Positions 22,214 to 30,498 of a DNA stretch of 64,000 nt are shown here, in pieces. How positions within the stretch are numbered: the first letter of the stretch is position 1; each line of letters begins with the position of its first letter. The DNA is from Cellulomonas marina (GTDB taxonomy: Bacteria > Actinomycetota > Actinomycetes > Actinomycetales > Cellulomonadaceae), in contig NZ_FOKA01000001.1 of the NCBI RefSeq assembly GCF_900111925.1, forward strand, positions 372,001-436,000, given 5' to 3'. The notes beneath the pieces were generated by a model that was given only the letters and a program-made list of their open reading frames with translations, was not told the DNA's origin and did no database searches. A program made the position numbers and the translations under genes.

Positions 22214-22276
22214 GCCGCGTCATCCCAGGTGCACCGCCCGGCGCGGGTGAAACCACCGTTCGGTGGGGACAGACCA

Positions 22277-22305
22277 TTGCTCCTGGCTGTGCGGTCGCCT
22301 AGAGT
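22277..22305 (+). promoter_or_regulatory. Promoter of the riboswitch-sigma transcript
   Basis: TTGCTC (22277-22282) and TAGAGT (22300-22305) are 17 bases apart. The predicted start is around 22311-22313, exactly where the aptamer begins. Confidence 0.55.
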
Positions 22306-22310
22306 CCTCA

Positions 22311-22397
22311 CTGTCAGCGAAACGGCAAACCCTCCGCGAGGGGGGGACGCAAAGCCACGGGACCCTTGAGGTCAGCCGGGCCACCGAACAGACAGGA
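22311..22397 (+). promoter_or_regulatory. Cyclic-di-GMP-I (GEMM-I) riboswitch
   Basis: The leader carries the GEMM-I core. GGCAAACC (22324-22331) precedes a short stem closed by the GNRA tetraloop GCGA (22336-22339). The conserved GGGACGCAAAGCC block (22344-22356) is next. A second hairpin pairs GACC (22361-22364) with GGTC (22370-22373), then AGCCGGGCCACCGA (22374-22387). Terminal pairing CTGTC (22311-22315) with GACAG (22391-22395) is possible, though the register is uncertain. The Shine-Dalgarno AGGA (22394-22397) overlaps that arm and lies 6 bases before ATG 22404. There is no room for a terminator, so control is probably at translation. c-di-GMP is the family ligand; a cGAMP-selective variant cannot be excluded by eye. 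Confidence 0.85.
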
Positions 22398-22403
22398 TCG
22401 ATC

Positions 22404-23330
22404 ATGCCGCAGCCCGGTTCCCTCCTGACCGTGTCCGCCCCGGTCGGGATGTCCCGTGAGACCGCCGCTCTCTCCGTCGCCGCCCGCGTGGCGCCCGCGG
22501 TGACCGCGCCGGCCGGCGTCATCCCCGCCCAGCGCACCCCGGCCGAGCTGCCGACGCCTGACGCCCCGCGCTCGGAGGTCGACACGCTCTGGGCGACGTT
22601 CAAGGAGACGGGCTGCCGCCGCTCCCGCGAGCAGCTGATCCTCCACTACGCGCCGCTGGTCCAGTCCGTGGCCGGGCGCCTCGGCATGCGGCTGCCGAGC
22701 AGCGTCGAGCAGTCCGACCTCGTCTCCTACGGCATGTTCGGCCTCATCGACGCGATCGAGAAGTACGAGACGGACCGCGCCGTGAAGTTCGAGTCGTACG
22801 CCGCCGCCCGCATCCGCGGCGCGATCATCGACGAGCTCCGCTCGCTCGACTGGGTCCCGCGGTCCGTCCGCTCGAAGGCGCGCACGCTCGACCGCGCCGT
22901 GGCCGACCTCGAGGCGCGCCTGCACCGCACGCCGACGCTGCCCGAGATCGCCGCCGAGCTCGAGCTCCCCGTCGCCGAGGTCCGCGCGACCTACAGCCAG
23001 CTCGCCACGACGAACGTGGCCGCGCTCGACGAGCTGCTCGGCGGCGAGGACGGCTCCTCGGCCGCCTCGCTGGGCGACGCCCTGCGCGACGCGCGGGCGG
23101 AGGACCCGGCCGGCTCGGTCGAGCAGCAGGAGCAGGCCTTCCTGCTGTCGCGGGCCGTCGAGCAGCTCAGCGAGCGCGAGCGCCTCGTCGTGGTCCTGTA
23201 CTACTTCGAGGGCCGGACCCTCGCCGAGATCGGCCGCGTCCTCGGCGTGACCGAGTCGCGGATCTCGCAGATGCACACCGCCGCCATCGGCCGGCTGCGC
23301 ACGCGGCTGACGGACGCCGAGGCGGCCTGA
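22404..23330 (+). CDS. whiG: WhiG/FliA-type RNA polymerase sigma factor (sigma-28 family)
   Basis: A 308-residue sigma factor of the WhiG/FliA group. An Ala/Pro-rich N-terminus is followed by region 2 (LILHYAPLVQSVAGRLG, DLVSYGMFGLIDAIEKYE, SYAAARIRGAIIDELRSLDW), region 3 (RTPTLPEIAAELELPV) and region 4 (ERERLVVVLYYFEGRTLAEI, GVTESRISQMHTAAIGRLR). Position between xerC and an M23 gene then rpsB matches the whiG locus of Streptomyces. In a motile unicellular actinobacterium it would drive flagellar and chemotaxis genes; in a sporulating one, sporulation. ATG 22404 is set by AGGA at 6 bases. The upstream c-di-GMP riboswitch is its likely main control. Confidence 0.93.
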   Translation: MPQPGSLLTVSAPVGMSRETAALSVAARVAPAVTAPAGVIPAQRTPAELPTPDAPRSEVDTLWATFKETGCRRSREQLILHYAPLVQSVAGRLGMRLPSSVEQSDLVSYGMFGLIDAIEKYETDRAVKFESYAAARIRGAIIDELRSLDWVPRSVRSKARTLDRAVADLEARLHRTPTLPEIAAELELPVAEVRATYSQLATTNVAALDELLGGEDGSSAASLGDALRDARAEDPAGSVEQQEQAFLLSRAVEQLSERERLVVVLYYFEGRTLAEIGRVLGVTESRISQMHTAAIGRLRTRLTDAEAA

Positions 23331-23345
23331 CCCGCGACCGGTAGT

Positions 23346-23393
23346 GGGTCGGCGCACGGATCGGCGCACGGTTCGGCGAACGGATCGACGCCG
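23346..23393 (+). repeat. Four imperfect 12-bp tandem repeats between converging genes
   Basis: Units GGGTCGGCGCAC, GGATCGGCGCAC, GGTTCGGCGAAC and GGATCGACGCCG fill most of the 90-bp gap between the sigma gene and the reverse M23 gene. No ORF or hairpin explains them. Confidence 0.75.
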
Positions 23394-23420
23394 CCCGCAC
23401 CGACGGGCCGTGCCGGGCGC

Positions 23421-23984
23421 TCACCAGGGCAGCAGGACCACCCGCGGCAGCCGTACCACGAGGGCGCCGGGGTCGAGGTAGCGGTCGCCCTCGCGCACGC
23501 CCCAGTGCACGCACCGGTCCGCGCAGTGCGAGGCGCCGGCGGTCGTGACCGTACCCGCCACCGTGCCCACCTCGTCCCCGACCTCCACCACGGTCCCGAT
23601 CGGGACCGTCGCCGTGACGGGCTCCAGCGTGCTGCGCAGGCCGCCGTCGTGCCGCACCACCACGACCGCGCGCCCCGCGACGACACCCGCGAAGCCGACC
23701 GTGCCGGTCGCGGGAGCGCGCACCACCGTGCCGGGGTCCGCGCGCACGTCCAGGCCCCGGTGCCCGGCGGCCCACGGCTGCGGCGGGCGCACGAAGGGCG
23801 CCAGGACCGCCGACGCCACCGGCAGCCGCCAGCCCTCGGCGGCCGACGCGGTCGTGGCCGGCGCCGCGACGGTCGTCGTCGAGCTCCCTCCGTAGGCCGG
23901 TGCCGCGAGCAGCGGCAGGGCCACGCCGGCGACGAGGAGCGCGGCCATCAGCAGGGGGGTGGCGGGGGAGCGGCGGGGATCCAT
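23421..23984 (-). CDS. Secreted M23/LytM-like peptidase-fold protein, possibly inactive
   Basis: A 187-residue exported protein. A signal peptide (TPLLMAALLVAGVALPLLAA, cleaved near APAYG) precedes an M23 domain. The first zinc motif is present, His75 and Asp79 in AGHRGLDVRADPGTVVRAP, and GTVGFAGVVAGRAVVVVRH follows the fold. The final HxH motif of active LytM enzymes is reduced to CVHWGV with only His160, so the catalytic histidine appears replaced by Cys. This HWG variant is common in actinobacteria; catalysis is doubtful. I chose ATG at 23984 because the signal peptide starts there. Upstream starts would run into the rpsB promoter. A whiG-M23-rpsB order is conserved in Streptomyces. Confidence 0.85.
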   Translation of the reverse strand: MDPRRSPATPLLMAALLVAGVALPLLAAPAYGGSSTTTVAAPATTASAAEGWRLPVASAVLAPFVRPPQPWAAGHRGLDVRADPGTVVRAPATGTVGFAGVVAGRAVVVVRHDGGLRSTLEPVTATVPIGTVVEVGDEVGTVAGTVTTAGASHCADRCVHWGVREGDRYLDPGALVVRLPRVVLLPW

Positions 23985-24113
23985 GGCCGGCACCGTGCCT
24001 GGCCGCAGGCCTCGCAGCAGCGCGCCCCCGCCGGGGCCGTGGGCGAGCACCGCACGACCGGGGCTGGGGACGGATCGGCGACGGGGCCGGTACGGGCACG
24101 GCCTGGCGTCCGG

Positions 24114-24146
24114 TACCCTGGTGACGCGACCGGCCCTCGCCGGTCG
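24114..24146 (+). promoter_or_regulatory. rpsB promoter and 5' leader hairpin
   Basis: TACCCT (24114-24119, in GGTACCCTG) is a plausible -10 hexamer. A perfect 8-bp hairpin (24127-24134 with 24139-24146, loop CCTC) begins about where the RNA would start. The whole 395-bp gap from 23985 to 24379 has no gene; the roughly 250-nt leader may carry ribosomal-protein feedback control, but I do not recognise a described leader. Confidence 0.45.
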
Positions 24147-24379
24147 ACTTCGCACGCCGTCATCCGGTCGCCGTCACCGTCGGGCCCTGCCCGACCACGC
24201 GGTCCGGAACTGGTGCAGGCAACGGTCCGGGTCCGCCCGGCGCCTGCCCGGCTCGGCGTCAGGGGCCCCGGCCGTCCGGTCGGGCCGACAACCGAGACCG
24301 CAGGTCCCGTGCGCGCGACGCGTGCGGGCTCCTGCACGAGTGCGCGTGCCCCGACGGGCGCGCGACGGAAGGACGTGCC

Positions 24380-25333
24380 ATGGCCGTCGTGACCATGCGC
24401 CAGCTGCTCGAGAGCGGTGTCCACTTCGGGCACCAGACCCGCCGCTGGAACCCCAAGATGAAGCGCTTCATCTTCACCGAGCGCAACGGCATCTACATCG
24501 TCGACCTGCAGCAGTCGCTCACCTACATCGACCGGGCCTACGACTTCGTCTCCCAGACGGTCGCGCACGGCGGGTCGATCCTCTTCGTCGGGACGAAGAA
24601 GCAGGCGCAGGAGCCCGTGGCCGAGCAGGCCGCGCGCGTGGGCATGCCCTACGTCAACCAGCGCTGGCTCGGCGGCATGCTGACCAACTTCTCCACGGTC
24701 CACAAGCGCCTGCAGCGCCTCAAGGAGCTCGAGCAGATCGACTTCGACGACGTCGCGGGCTCGGCCCTGACGAAGAAGGAGCTGCTCGTCCTGCGTCGCG
24801 AGAAGGACAAGCTGAGCAAGACCCTCGGCGGCATCCGCGACATGGCCAAGGTCCCCTCGGCCGTGTGGATCGTGGACACCAACAAGGAGCACCTCGCCGT
24901 CGACGAGGCGCGCAAGCTCGGCATCCCGGTCGTGGCGATCCTCGACACGAACTGCGACCCGGACATGGTCGACTACCCGATCCCGGGCAACGACGACGCC
25001 ATCCGCGCCGTGCAGCTGCTCACGCGCGTGATCGCCGACGCGGCCGCGGACGGCCTCGTCCGTCGCTCCGGCGGCGGGCGTGCGGACGACGCCGCGACGG
25101 CCCAGGCCGAGCCGCTGGCCGAGTGGGAGCGCGAGCTGCTCGCCGGCACCGAGGCGCCCGCCGCCCCGGCCGCCGACGTCCCGGACGCCGCCCCCGCCGA
25201 CGCCGTCGTCTCCGAGGCCACGCCGGCCGCGGGCGCGGGCGCCGAGACGGTCGTCGATGCCGAGCCCGCGACGCCGGGCCAGGACGCCGCGCCGGCCGTC
25301 GAGGCCGCCCCCGCCGAGCCCTCCCAGGCCTGA
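24380..25333 (+). CDS. rpsB: 30S ribosomal protein S2
   Basis: Small-subunit protein needed for S1 and mRNA handling. The 317-residue product begins [20 protein letters not shown] and carries [36 protein letters not shown] and [18 protein letters not shown]. The conserved S2 part ends near residue 230. The remainder is an Ala/Pro/Glu-rich tail, longer than the usual 240-300 residue range. ATG 24380 follows GGAAGGA. It is followed by a strong hairpin and then tsf, the usual pair. Confidence 0.98.
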   Translation: MAVVTMRQLLESGVHFGHQTRRWNPKMKRFIFTERNGIYIVDLQQSLTYIDRAYDFVSQTVAHGGSILFVGTKKQAQEPVAEQAARVGMPYVNQRWLGGMLTNFSTVHKRLQRLKELEQIDFDDVAGSALTKKELLVLRREKDKLSKTLGGIRDMAKVPSAVWIVDTNKEHLAVDEARKLGIPVVAILDTNCDPDMVDYPIPGNDDAIRAVQLLTRVIADAAADGLVRRSGGGRADDAATAQAEPLAEWERELLAGTEAPAAPAADVPDAAPADAVVSEATPAAGAGAETVVDAEPATPGQDAAPAVEAAPAEPSQA

Positions 25334-25340
25334 CGTCCCC

Positions 25341-25376
25341 GGCCCGGGTCGCCCGCACCTGCGGGTGGCCCGGGCC
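25341..25376 (+). terminator. Hairpin between rpsB and tsf
   Basis: A 16-bp stem with two G-U pairs (arms 25341-25356 and 25361-25376) closes the loop ACCT, just after the rpsB stop. There is no U-run. It probably reduces read-through so that rpsB is expressed above tsf. Confidence 0.65.
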
Positions 25377-25453
25377 GCACCACGCATCCCGGCACCCACG
25401 GGTGCCACCGGGCCCGTGCCGCGGGCCCCGACGAGAAGGACGGAAGCACTCCT

Positions 25454-26299
25454 ATGGCGAACTACTCGCTGGCCGACATCAAGGCGCTCCGCGAGAAGAC
25501 CGGCGCCGGCATGATGGACGTCAAGAAGGCGCTCGAGGAGGCCGCCGGCGACGCCGACAAGGCCCTCGAGATCATCCGCGTCAAGGGCCTCAAGGGCGTC
25601 GGCAAGCGCGAGGGCCGCTCGGCCTCGGACGGCCTCGTCGCCGCGCACGTCGCCCCCACCGGCGACGGCGAGGGTCAGACGGGCGTGCTCGTCGAGGTCA
25701 ACTCCGAGACGGACTTCGTCGCCAAGAACCAGGCGTTCATCTCCCTGGCCGACCGCGTGCTGGCCGCCGCCGTCGCCTCCGGCGCCCGCGACGCCGACGC
25801 GCTGCTGGCCGCCGACTCCGACGGCACCCCGGTGCAGACGGTGGTCGACGAGACGGCCGCGACGCTGGGCGAGAAGGTCGTCGTGCGCCGCGTGGCCCGT
25901 GTGGCCGGCGAGCACGTCGAGGTCTACCTGCACAAGGTCAACAAGGACCTGCCGCCGCAGGTCGGCGTCCTCGTCGCCACCGACGCCGCAGGTGCCTCGG
26001 TCGCCCGCGACGTCGCCACGCACATCGCCGCGTACTCCCCGCAGTACCTCACGCGCGACGAGGTGCCGGCGGACGTCGTGGAGTCCGAGCGCAAGATCGC
26101 CGAGGAGACGGCCCGCAACGAGGGCAAGCCCGAGGCCGCGCTGACGAAGATCGTCGAGGGTCGCCTCAACGGGTTCTTCAAGGAGAACGTCCTGCTCGAC
26201 CAGGCGTTCGCCCGCGACCCGAAGAAGTCGGTCGGCCAGGTGCTGACCGAGGCCGGCGGCACGGTCACCGCCTTCGTCCGGTACCGCGTCGGCGCCTGA
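25454..26299 (+). CDS. tsf: Elongation factor Ts
   Basis: Guanine-nucleotide exchange factor for EF-Tu. The 281-residue protein starts with the UBA-like domain (YSLADIKALREKTGAGMMDV, KKALEEAAGDADKALEIIR). It contains the EF-Tu contact motif ETDFVAKNQAF and the core repeats ending FVRYRVGA. ATG 25454 lies after GAGAAGGACGG. Length and domain order are normal. A terminator-like hairpin follows, separating it from pyrH. Confidence 0.98.
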   Translation: MANYSLADIKALREKTGAGMMDVKKALEEAAGDADKALEIIRVKGLKGVGKREGRSASDGLVAAHVAPTGDGEGQTGVLVEVNSETDFVAKNQAFISLADRVLAAAVASGARDADALLAADSDGTPVQTVVDETAATLGEKVVVRRVARVAGEHVEVYLHKVNKDLPPQVGVLVATDAAGASVARDVATHIAAYSPQYLTRDEVPADVVESERKIAEETARNEGKPEAALTKIVEGRLNGFFKENVLLDQAFARDPKKSVGQVLTEAGGTVTAFVRYRVGA

Positions 26300-26311
26300 C
26301 GCCCGGCGGCC

Positions 26312-26344
26312 GTGGCCCCGTCCCTCCGTGAGGGGCGGGGCCAC
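26312..26344 (+). terminator. Terminator hairpin after tsf
   Basis: Arms 26312-26324 and 26332-26344 pair over 13 positions, including one U-G pair. The loop is about seven bases. It starts 13 bases after the tsf stop. Confidence 0.7.
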
Positions 26345-26387
26345 CGCCGCGTACGGCGCCGGTCGCCCGGCGCCCGGCGGTGCGCGG

Positions 26388-26393
26388 TACCGT
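26388..26393 (+). promoter_or_regulatory. -10 element before pyrH
   Basis: TACCGT within GGTACCGTG resembles the TACCCT elements before ffh and rpsB. It predicts a leader of about 35 nt before GTG 26435. No clear -35 is visible. Confidence 0.4.
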
Positions 26394-26434
26394 GCGCCCA
26401 GCCCCCAGACCGACCCAGCACCGGAGGACCGCCC

Positions 26435-27277
26435 GTGACCGACCCCGCCACGCACGTCCCGTCCCCGTCCGCGGCGGCCGGGCCGCTCACCGGCACCACC
26501 GGCGCCGGCGCCGGCACCGGCGCCGGCGCCGGCACCGGCACCGACGCGCGCCACGTCGGCGAGGCGCCGGCCTCCCGCCGCGTGCTGCTCAAGCTCTCGG
26601 GCGAGACGTTCGGCGGTGGCGAGGTCGGCCTCGCGGCGGACGTGGTCCAGCGCATCGCGGCCGAGATCGCGGTGGCCGTGCGCTCGGGCGTGCAGGTCGC
26701 GATCGTGTGCGGCGGCGGCAACTTCTTCCGCGGCGCGGAGCTGTCGCAGCGCGGCCTGGACCGCGCGCGGGCCGACTACATGGGCATGCTCGGCACGGTG
26801 ATGAACTGCCTGGCGCTCCAGGACTTCCTCGAGCAGGCCGGCGTCACCACGCGGGTGCAGACCGCGATCACCATGGGCCAGGTCGCGGAGCCGTACATCC
26901 CGCTGCGCGCCATCCGGCACCTGGAGAAGGGGCGCGTGGTCATCTTCGGCGCCGGCGCGGGGATGCCCTACTTCTCCACGGACACGGTCTGCGTGCAGCG
27001 CTCCCTCGAGACGCACTGCGACGAGGTGCTCATGGGCAAGAACGGCGTCGACGCGATCTACACCGCCGACCCGAAGAAGGATCCGGACGCCCAGCGCCTG
27101 GATCACGTGACGTACACGGACGCGCTCGTGCGCGGGCTGGCCGTCATGGACGCCACGGCGCTGAGCATGTGCCGCGACAACGACGTGCGCATGCGCGTCT
27201 TCGGGCTCGAGGAGCCCGGCAACGTCACCCGCGCCCTGCAGGGTGAGAAGATCGGGACGTCGGTCACGGCGTCCTGA
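26435..27277 (+). CDS. pyrH: Uridylate kinase (UMP kinase)
   Basis: Phosphorylates UMP to UDP in pyrimidine synthesis. The amino-acid-kinase fold is clear: [73 protein letters not shown] and [18 protein letters not shown]. The 280-residue length includes a roughly 45-residue N-terminal extension absent from most relatives, containing a Gly-Ala/Gly-Thr run coded by hexanucleotide repeats. No in-frame start lies nearer the core, and GTG 26435 has GGAGGA at 6 bases, so the extension is probably translated. Confidence 0.96.
   Translation: MTDPATHVPSPSAAAGPLTGTTGAGAGTGAGAGTGTDARHVGEAPASRRVLLKLSGETFGGGEVGLAADVVQRIAAEIAVAVRSGVQVAIVCGGGNFFRGAELSQRGLDRARADYMGMLGTVMNCLALQDFLEQAGVTTRVQTAITMGQVAEPYIPLRAIRHLEKGRVVIFGAGAGMPYFSTDTVCVQRSLETHCDEVLMGKNGVDAIYTADPKKDPDAQRLDHVTYTDALVRGLAVMDATALSMCRDNDVRMRVFGLEEPGNVTRALQGEKIGTSVTAS
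26501..26542 (+). repeat. GGCGCC/GGCACC hexamer repeats in pyrH
   Basis: Seven consecutive 6-bp units form an 18-bp higher-order repeat (two GGCGCC then one GGCACC). They encode Gly-Ala and Gly-Thr pairs in the N-terminal extension of UMP kinase. Confidence 0.85.
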
Positions 27278-27353
27278 CCCGCCCGTCCCGGGCACCCGGG
27301 ACCCGCCGGGCGGCACACCCCGCCACACCGACCCACGGACAAGGGAGCACCCT

Positions 27354-27911
27354 GTGATCGACGAGACCCTCTTCGAGGCCGAGGAGAAGATGGACAAGGC
27401 CGTGGAGGTCGCCAAGGAGGACTTCGCGGCGATCCGCACGGGCCGCGCCAACGCCGCGATGTTCGCCAAGGTGTTCGTCGACTACTACGGCGCCCCGACG
27501 CCGCTGCAGCAGCTGGCCTCCTTCAACGTCGTCGAGGCGCGCACCGTGCTCGTGGCGCCGTTCGACAAGTCGTCCATGACCGCGGTCGAGAAGGCGCTGC
27601 GCGACTCCGACCTCGGCGTCAACCCGACGAACGACGGCTCGGTCATCCGGGTCGTCCTGCCCGCCCTGACCAGCGAGCGCCGGCGCGAGTTCGTCAAGCT
27701 CGCCAAGACGAAGGCGGAGGACGCCCGCATCTCCGTGCGCTCGGTCCGCCGGCGCGCGAAGGACACGCTCGACCGCCTCGTCAAGGACGGGGAGGCCGGC
27801 GAGGACGAGGTGCAGCGCGCGGAGAAGGAGCTCGAGGCCCTCACGAAGCGGCACGTCGACACGATCGACGCGCTGCTGCAGGGCAAGGAGAGCGAGCTGC
27901 TCGAGGTCTGA
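27354..27911 (+). CDS. frr: Ribosome recycling factor
   Basis: Splits post-termination ribosomes with EF-G. The 185-residue product is a standard [43 protein letters not shown], the middle domain [20 protein letters not shown] and the C-terminal helix [23 protein letters not shown] 27354 follows GGGAG; the long upstream open frame is rejected. The stop overlaps the cdsA ATG (TGATG). Confidence 0.98.
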   Translation: MIDETLFEAEEKMDKAVEVAKEDFAAIRTGRANAAMFAKVFVDYYGAPTPLQQLASFNVVEARTVLVAPFDKSSMTAVEKALRDSDLGVNPTNDGSVIRVVLPALTSERRREFVKLAKTKAEDARISVRSVRRRAKDTLDRLVKDGEAGEDEVQRAEKELEALTKRHVDTIDALLQGKESELLEV

Positions 27912-28762
27912 TGATCGAGCAGACCGCGCCCGCCGTGACCGGCTCCACCGTCCGCACCGGCCGCGACCTCCCGCTCGCGGTCGGGGTCGGGGTCGCGCTG
28001 ATCGCGCTGGTCCTCGCGTCCCTGCTCGTGCGCAAGGAGGCCTTCGGCCTCGTGCTCGTGCTGGCCGTCGGCGCCTCGTTGTGGGAGCTGGCGCAGGCGT
28101 TCCGGCGGCGGGACCTGCACCTGCCGCTCGTGCCGCTGCTCGCGGGCACCATCGGCATGGCGGTCTCGGCCTGGACCGGCGGGCTCGAGGCGCTGTTCGT
28201 CGCGTTCCTGCTGACCGTGGGCGGCTGCGTGGTGTGGCGGCTGCTCGACGGATCGGGGACGGCGGCGCTACGGGACGGGACGGCGGCGGCGTTCGCCGCG
28301 GCGTACCTGCCCTTCCTGGCCGGGTTCGCGATGCTCATGCTCGCGGCGCCCGACGGGGCGTGGCGGGTCCTGCTGTTCATCCTGCTGGGGGTCGCCAACG
28401 ACACCGGCGGGTACACCGCCGGCGTCCTGTGGGGCAGGCACCCGCTGGCCCCCTCGATCAGCCCCAAGAAGACCTGGGAAGGTCTGGGGGGGTCCGTGGT
28501 GTTGGCAGTGGTGGTCGGGGTCCTCGGCGCCACGTTCCTGCTGGACGCCCCGCCGCTCGTCGGCGTCGTCGTCGGGCTCGCGGCGGTCGCCGCAGGGACC
28601 CTCGGGGACCTGGGGGAATCGCTCCTCAAGCGTGACCTCGAGCTCAAGGACATGGGCCGGCTGGTGCCGGGCCACGGCGGGCTGCTCGACCGCCTCGACA
28701 GCCTGCTGCTGACGGCGCCCGTCACCTGGGCCGTGCTGGCCGTCCTCGTCCCCGTGGGCTGA
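27911..28762 (+). CDS. cdsA: Phosphatidate cytidylyltransferase (CDP-diglyceride synthase)
   Basis: Membrane enzyme making CDP-diacylglycerol from phosphatidic acid and CTP, the branch point for phospholipids. The 283-residue protein has about eight membrane segments. The C-terminal family signature is LLKRDLELKDMGRLVPGHGG followed by LLDRLDSLL. The ISPKKTWEGLGGS motif is also present. ATG 27911 overlaps the frr stop, so the two are co-translated. Confidence 0.96.
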   Translation: MIEQTAPAVTGSTVRTGRDLPLAVGVGVALIALVLASLLVRKEAFGLVLVLAVGASLWELAQAFRRRDLHLPLVPLLAGTIGMAVSAWTGGLEALFVAFLLTVGGCVVWRLLDGSGTAALRDGTAAAFAAAYLPFLAGFAMLMLAAPDGAWRVLLFILLGVANDTGGYTAGVLWGRHPLAPSISPKKTWEGLGGSVVLAVVVGVLGATFLLDAPPLVGVVVGLAAVAAGTLGDLGESLLKRDLELKDMGRLVPGHGGLLDRLDSLLLTAPVTWAVLAVLVPVG

Positions 28763-28828
28763 GGCGTCCGGCCGCACCGGACCCCGCCACCGCACCGCAC
28801 CACCCACACGTCCCGGGAGGGATCCTCG

Positions 28829-29947
28829 ATGTCCACGCCCGTCCCGCTGGTCATGGCCCCGCCGAAGGGCCGCGGCAAGCCGCCGCGCCACTTCGTCGAC
28901 CTCACGCCCGAGGAGCGCCGAGCCGCGGTCGTCGAGCTGGGCGAGAAGCCGTTCCGCGCCAAGCAGCTCGCGACGCACTACTTCACGCACCTCACCGCCG
29001 ACCCGGCGCGCATGACCGACCTGCCCGAGCGCACCCGCGAGACGCTCGTGGGGGCGCTGTTCCCCGAGCTGCTCACGCCCGTGCGCACGCTCAGCGCGGA
29101 CGGCGGCACGACGGTCAAGACCCTGTGGCACCTGTTCGACGGGGCCAAGGTCGAGTCCGTGCTCATGCGCTACCCGGGCCGCGCCACGCTCTGCGTGTCG
29201 AGCCAGGTCGGCTGCGGCATGGCCTGCCCCTTCTGCGCGACGGGACAGCTCGGCCTCACGCGCAACATGTCGACGGCGGAGATCGTCGAGCAGGTCCGTA
29301 CCGCGGCCAGCTCCCTGGCGGCCGGTGAGCTCCCCGGCGGCCCCGGCCGGCTCAGCAACGTCGTGTTCATGGGCATGGGTGAGCCCATGGCCAACTACAA
29401 GGCGGTCATCGAGACGGTGCGGCGGCTCGTCGCACCCGTCCCGGACGGCCTGGGCATGAGCGCCCGCAACATCACGGTGTCCACCGTGGGCCTCGTGCCC
29501 GCGATCGACAAGCTCGCCGCGGAGGGCATCCCCGTCACCCTCGCGGTGTCGCTGCACGCGCCCGACGACGAGCTGCGCAGCGAGCTCGTGCCCATCAACA
29601 CGCGCTGGACGGTCGACGAGGCGCTCGACGCGGCGCGCCGGTACTTCGACGCCACGGGCCGCCGGGTCTCCATCGAGTACGCGCTCATCCGCGACATGAA
29701 CGACCACGCGTGGCGGGCCGACCTGCTCGGGGAGAAGCTGAACGCGCGCGGCAAGGGCTGGGTGCACTGCAACCCCATCCCGCTCAACCCGACGCCGGGG
29801 TCGAAGTGGACGGCGAGCGACCCGGCGGTCGAGGACGAGTTCGTGGCACGCTTGCGCGCGCACGGCATCCCGACGACGGTGCGGGACACCCGGGGCAGCG
29901 ACATCGACGGAGCCTGCGGGCAGCTGGCGGCCGAGGAGGAGCAGTGA
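28829..29947 (+). CDS. rlmN: 23S rRNA (adenine-2503-C2)-methyltransferase RlmN
   Basis: Radical SAM enzyme methylating A2503 of 23S rRNA and A37 of some tRNAs. The 372-residue product has the CxxxCxxC cluster Cys129, Cys133 and Cys136 ([16 protein letters not shown]). The mechanistic Cys122 lies in [10 protein letters not shown], and its partner Cys is near the C-terminus in [11 protein letters not shown]. Other motifs are [13 protein letters not shown] and [19 protein letters not shown] 28829 follows GGGAGGG. The stop overlaps the next gene as GTGA. Confidence 0.97.
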   Translation: MSTPVPLVMAPPKGRGKPPRHFVDLTPEERRAAVVELGEKPFRAKQLATHYFTHLTADPARMTDLPERTRETLVGALFPELLTPVRTLSADGGTTVKTLWHLFDGAKVESVLMRYPGRATLCVSSQVGCGMACPFCATGQLGLTRNMSTAEIVEQVRTAASSLAAGELPGGPGRLSNVVFMGMGEPMANYKAVIETVRRLVAPVPDGLGMSARNITVSTVGLVPAIDKLAAEGIPVTLAVSLHAPDDELRSELVPINTRWTVDEALDAARRYFDATGRRVSIEYALIRDMNDHAWRADLLGEKLNARGKGWVHCNPIPLNPTPGSKWTASDPAVEDEFVARLRAHGIPTTVRDTRGSDIDGACGQLAAEEEQ

Positions 29948-30498
29948 GCGACGGCATGTTCCGGACCGTCCCCGGGCTGCGGCGCGGGTACGACCCGGGC
30001 GAGGTCGACGCCTTCTTCTCCCACGCCCGCACCGTGTACGAGTCGGGGCCGGCCGGCGCGCTGTCGGGCAAGGACGTGCGCGGCGCCGCCTTCGAGCTCG
30101 TCCGCGGCGGCTACTCCACCGCCGCCGTCGACGCCGCGCTCGACCGCCTCGAGGCGGCCTTCGTCGCCCGGGCGCGGGCGGAGTTCGTCGCCGAGCACGG
30201 GCAGACGGCGTGGATGGACCGGCTCGGCGAGCAGGCGCGGACGCTGTACCCGCGGCTGGGGCGACCGGACGGACAGCGGTTCGCGCCGCCGCCCGGACGG
30301 CAGGCCGGGTACGAGTCCGCGGACGTGGACGCCCTGTGCCACCGCCTCGTGGACTACTTCGACGAGGGCGTGCCGCTGACGGCCGCCGAGCTGCGCACCG
30401 CCACCTTCCGTGCCCGCCGCGGCCGCACCGCGTACGCCGAGGGGCCCGTCGACGCGTTCCTCGCCCGTGCGGTCGAGGTCCTGCTGGGCGTCGAGTGA
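29944..30498 (+). CDS. DivIVA-repeat domain protein
   Basis: A 184-residue protein built from short repeats related to the DivIVA N-terminal domain. Four copies of a GYxxxxVDAxL-like motif are visible: [36 protein letters not shown] and [12 protein letters not shown]. Alternating segments read [14 protein letters not shown] and [14 protein letters not shown]. The long coiled coil of true DivIVA/Wag31 is absent. Actinobacterial proteins of this repeat type are known as families but not functionally defined; a link to the cell pole or envelope is inference. GTG 29944 overlaps the rlmN stop and the gene ends overlapping dxr. Confidence 0.8.
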   Translation: MSDGMFRTVPGLRRGYDPGEVDAFFSHARTVYESGPAGALSGKDVRGAAFELVRGGYSTAAVDAALDRLEAAFVARARAEFVAEHGQTAWMDRLGEQARTLYPRLGRPDGQRFAPPPGRQAGYESADVDALCHRLVDYFDEGVPLTAAELRTATFRARRGRTAYAEGPVDAFLARAVEVLLGVE

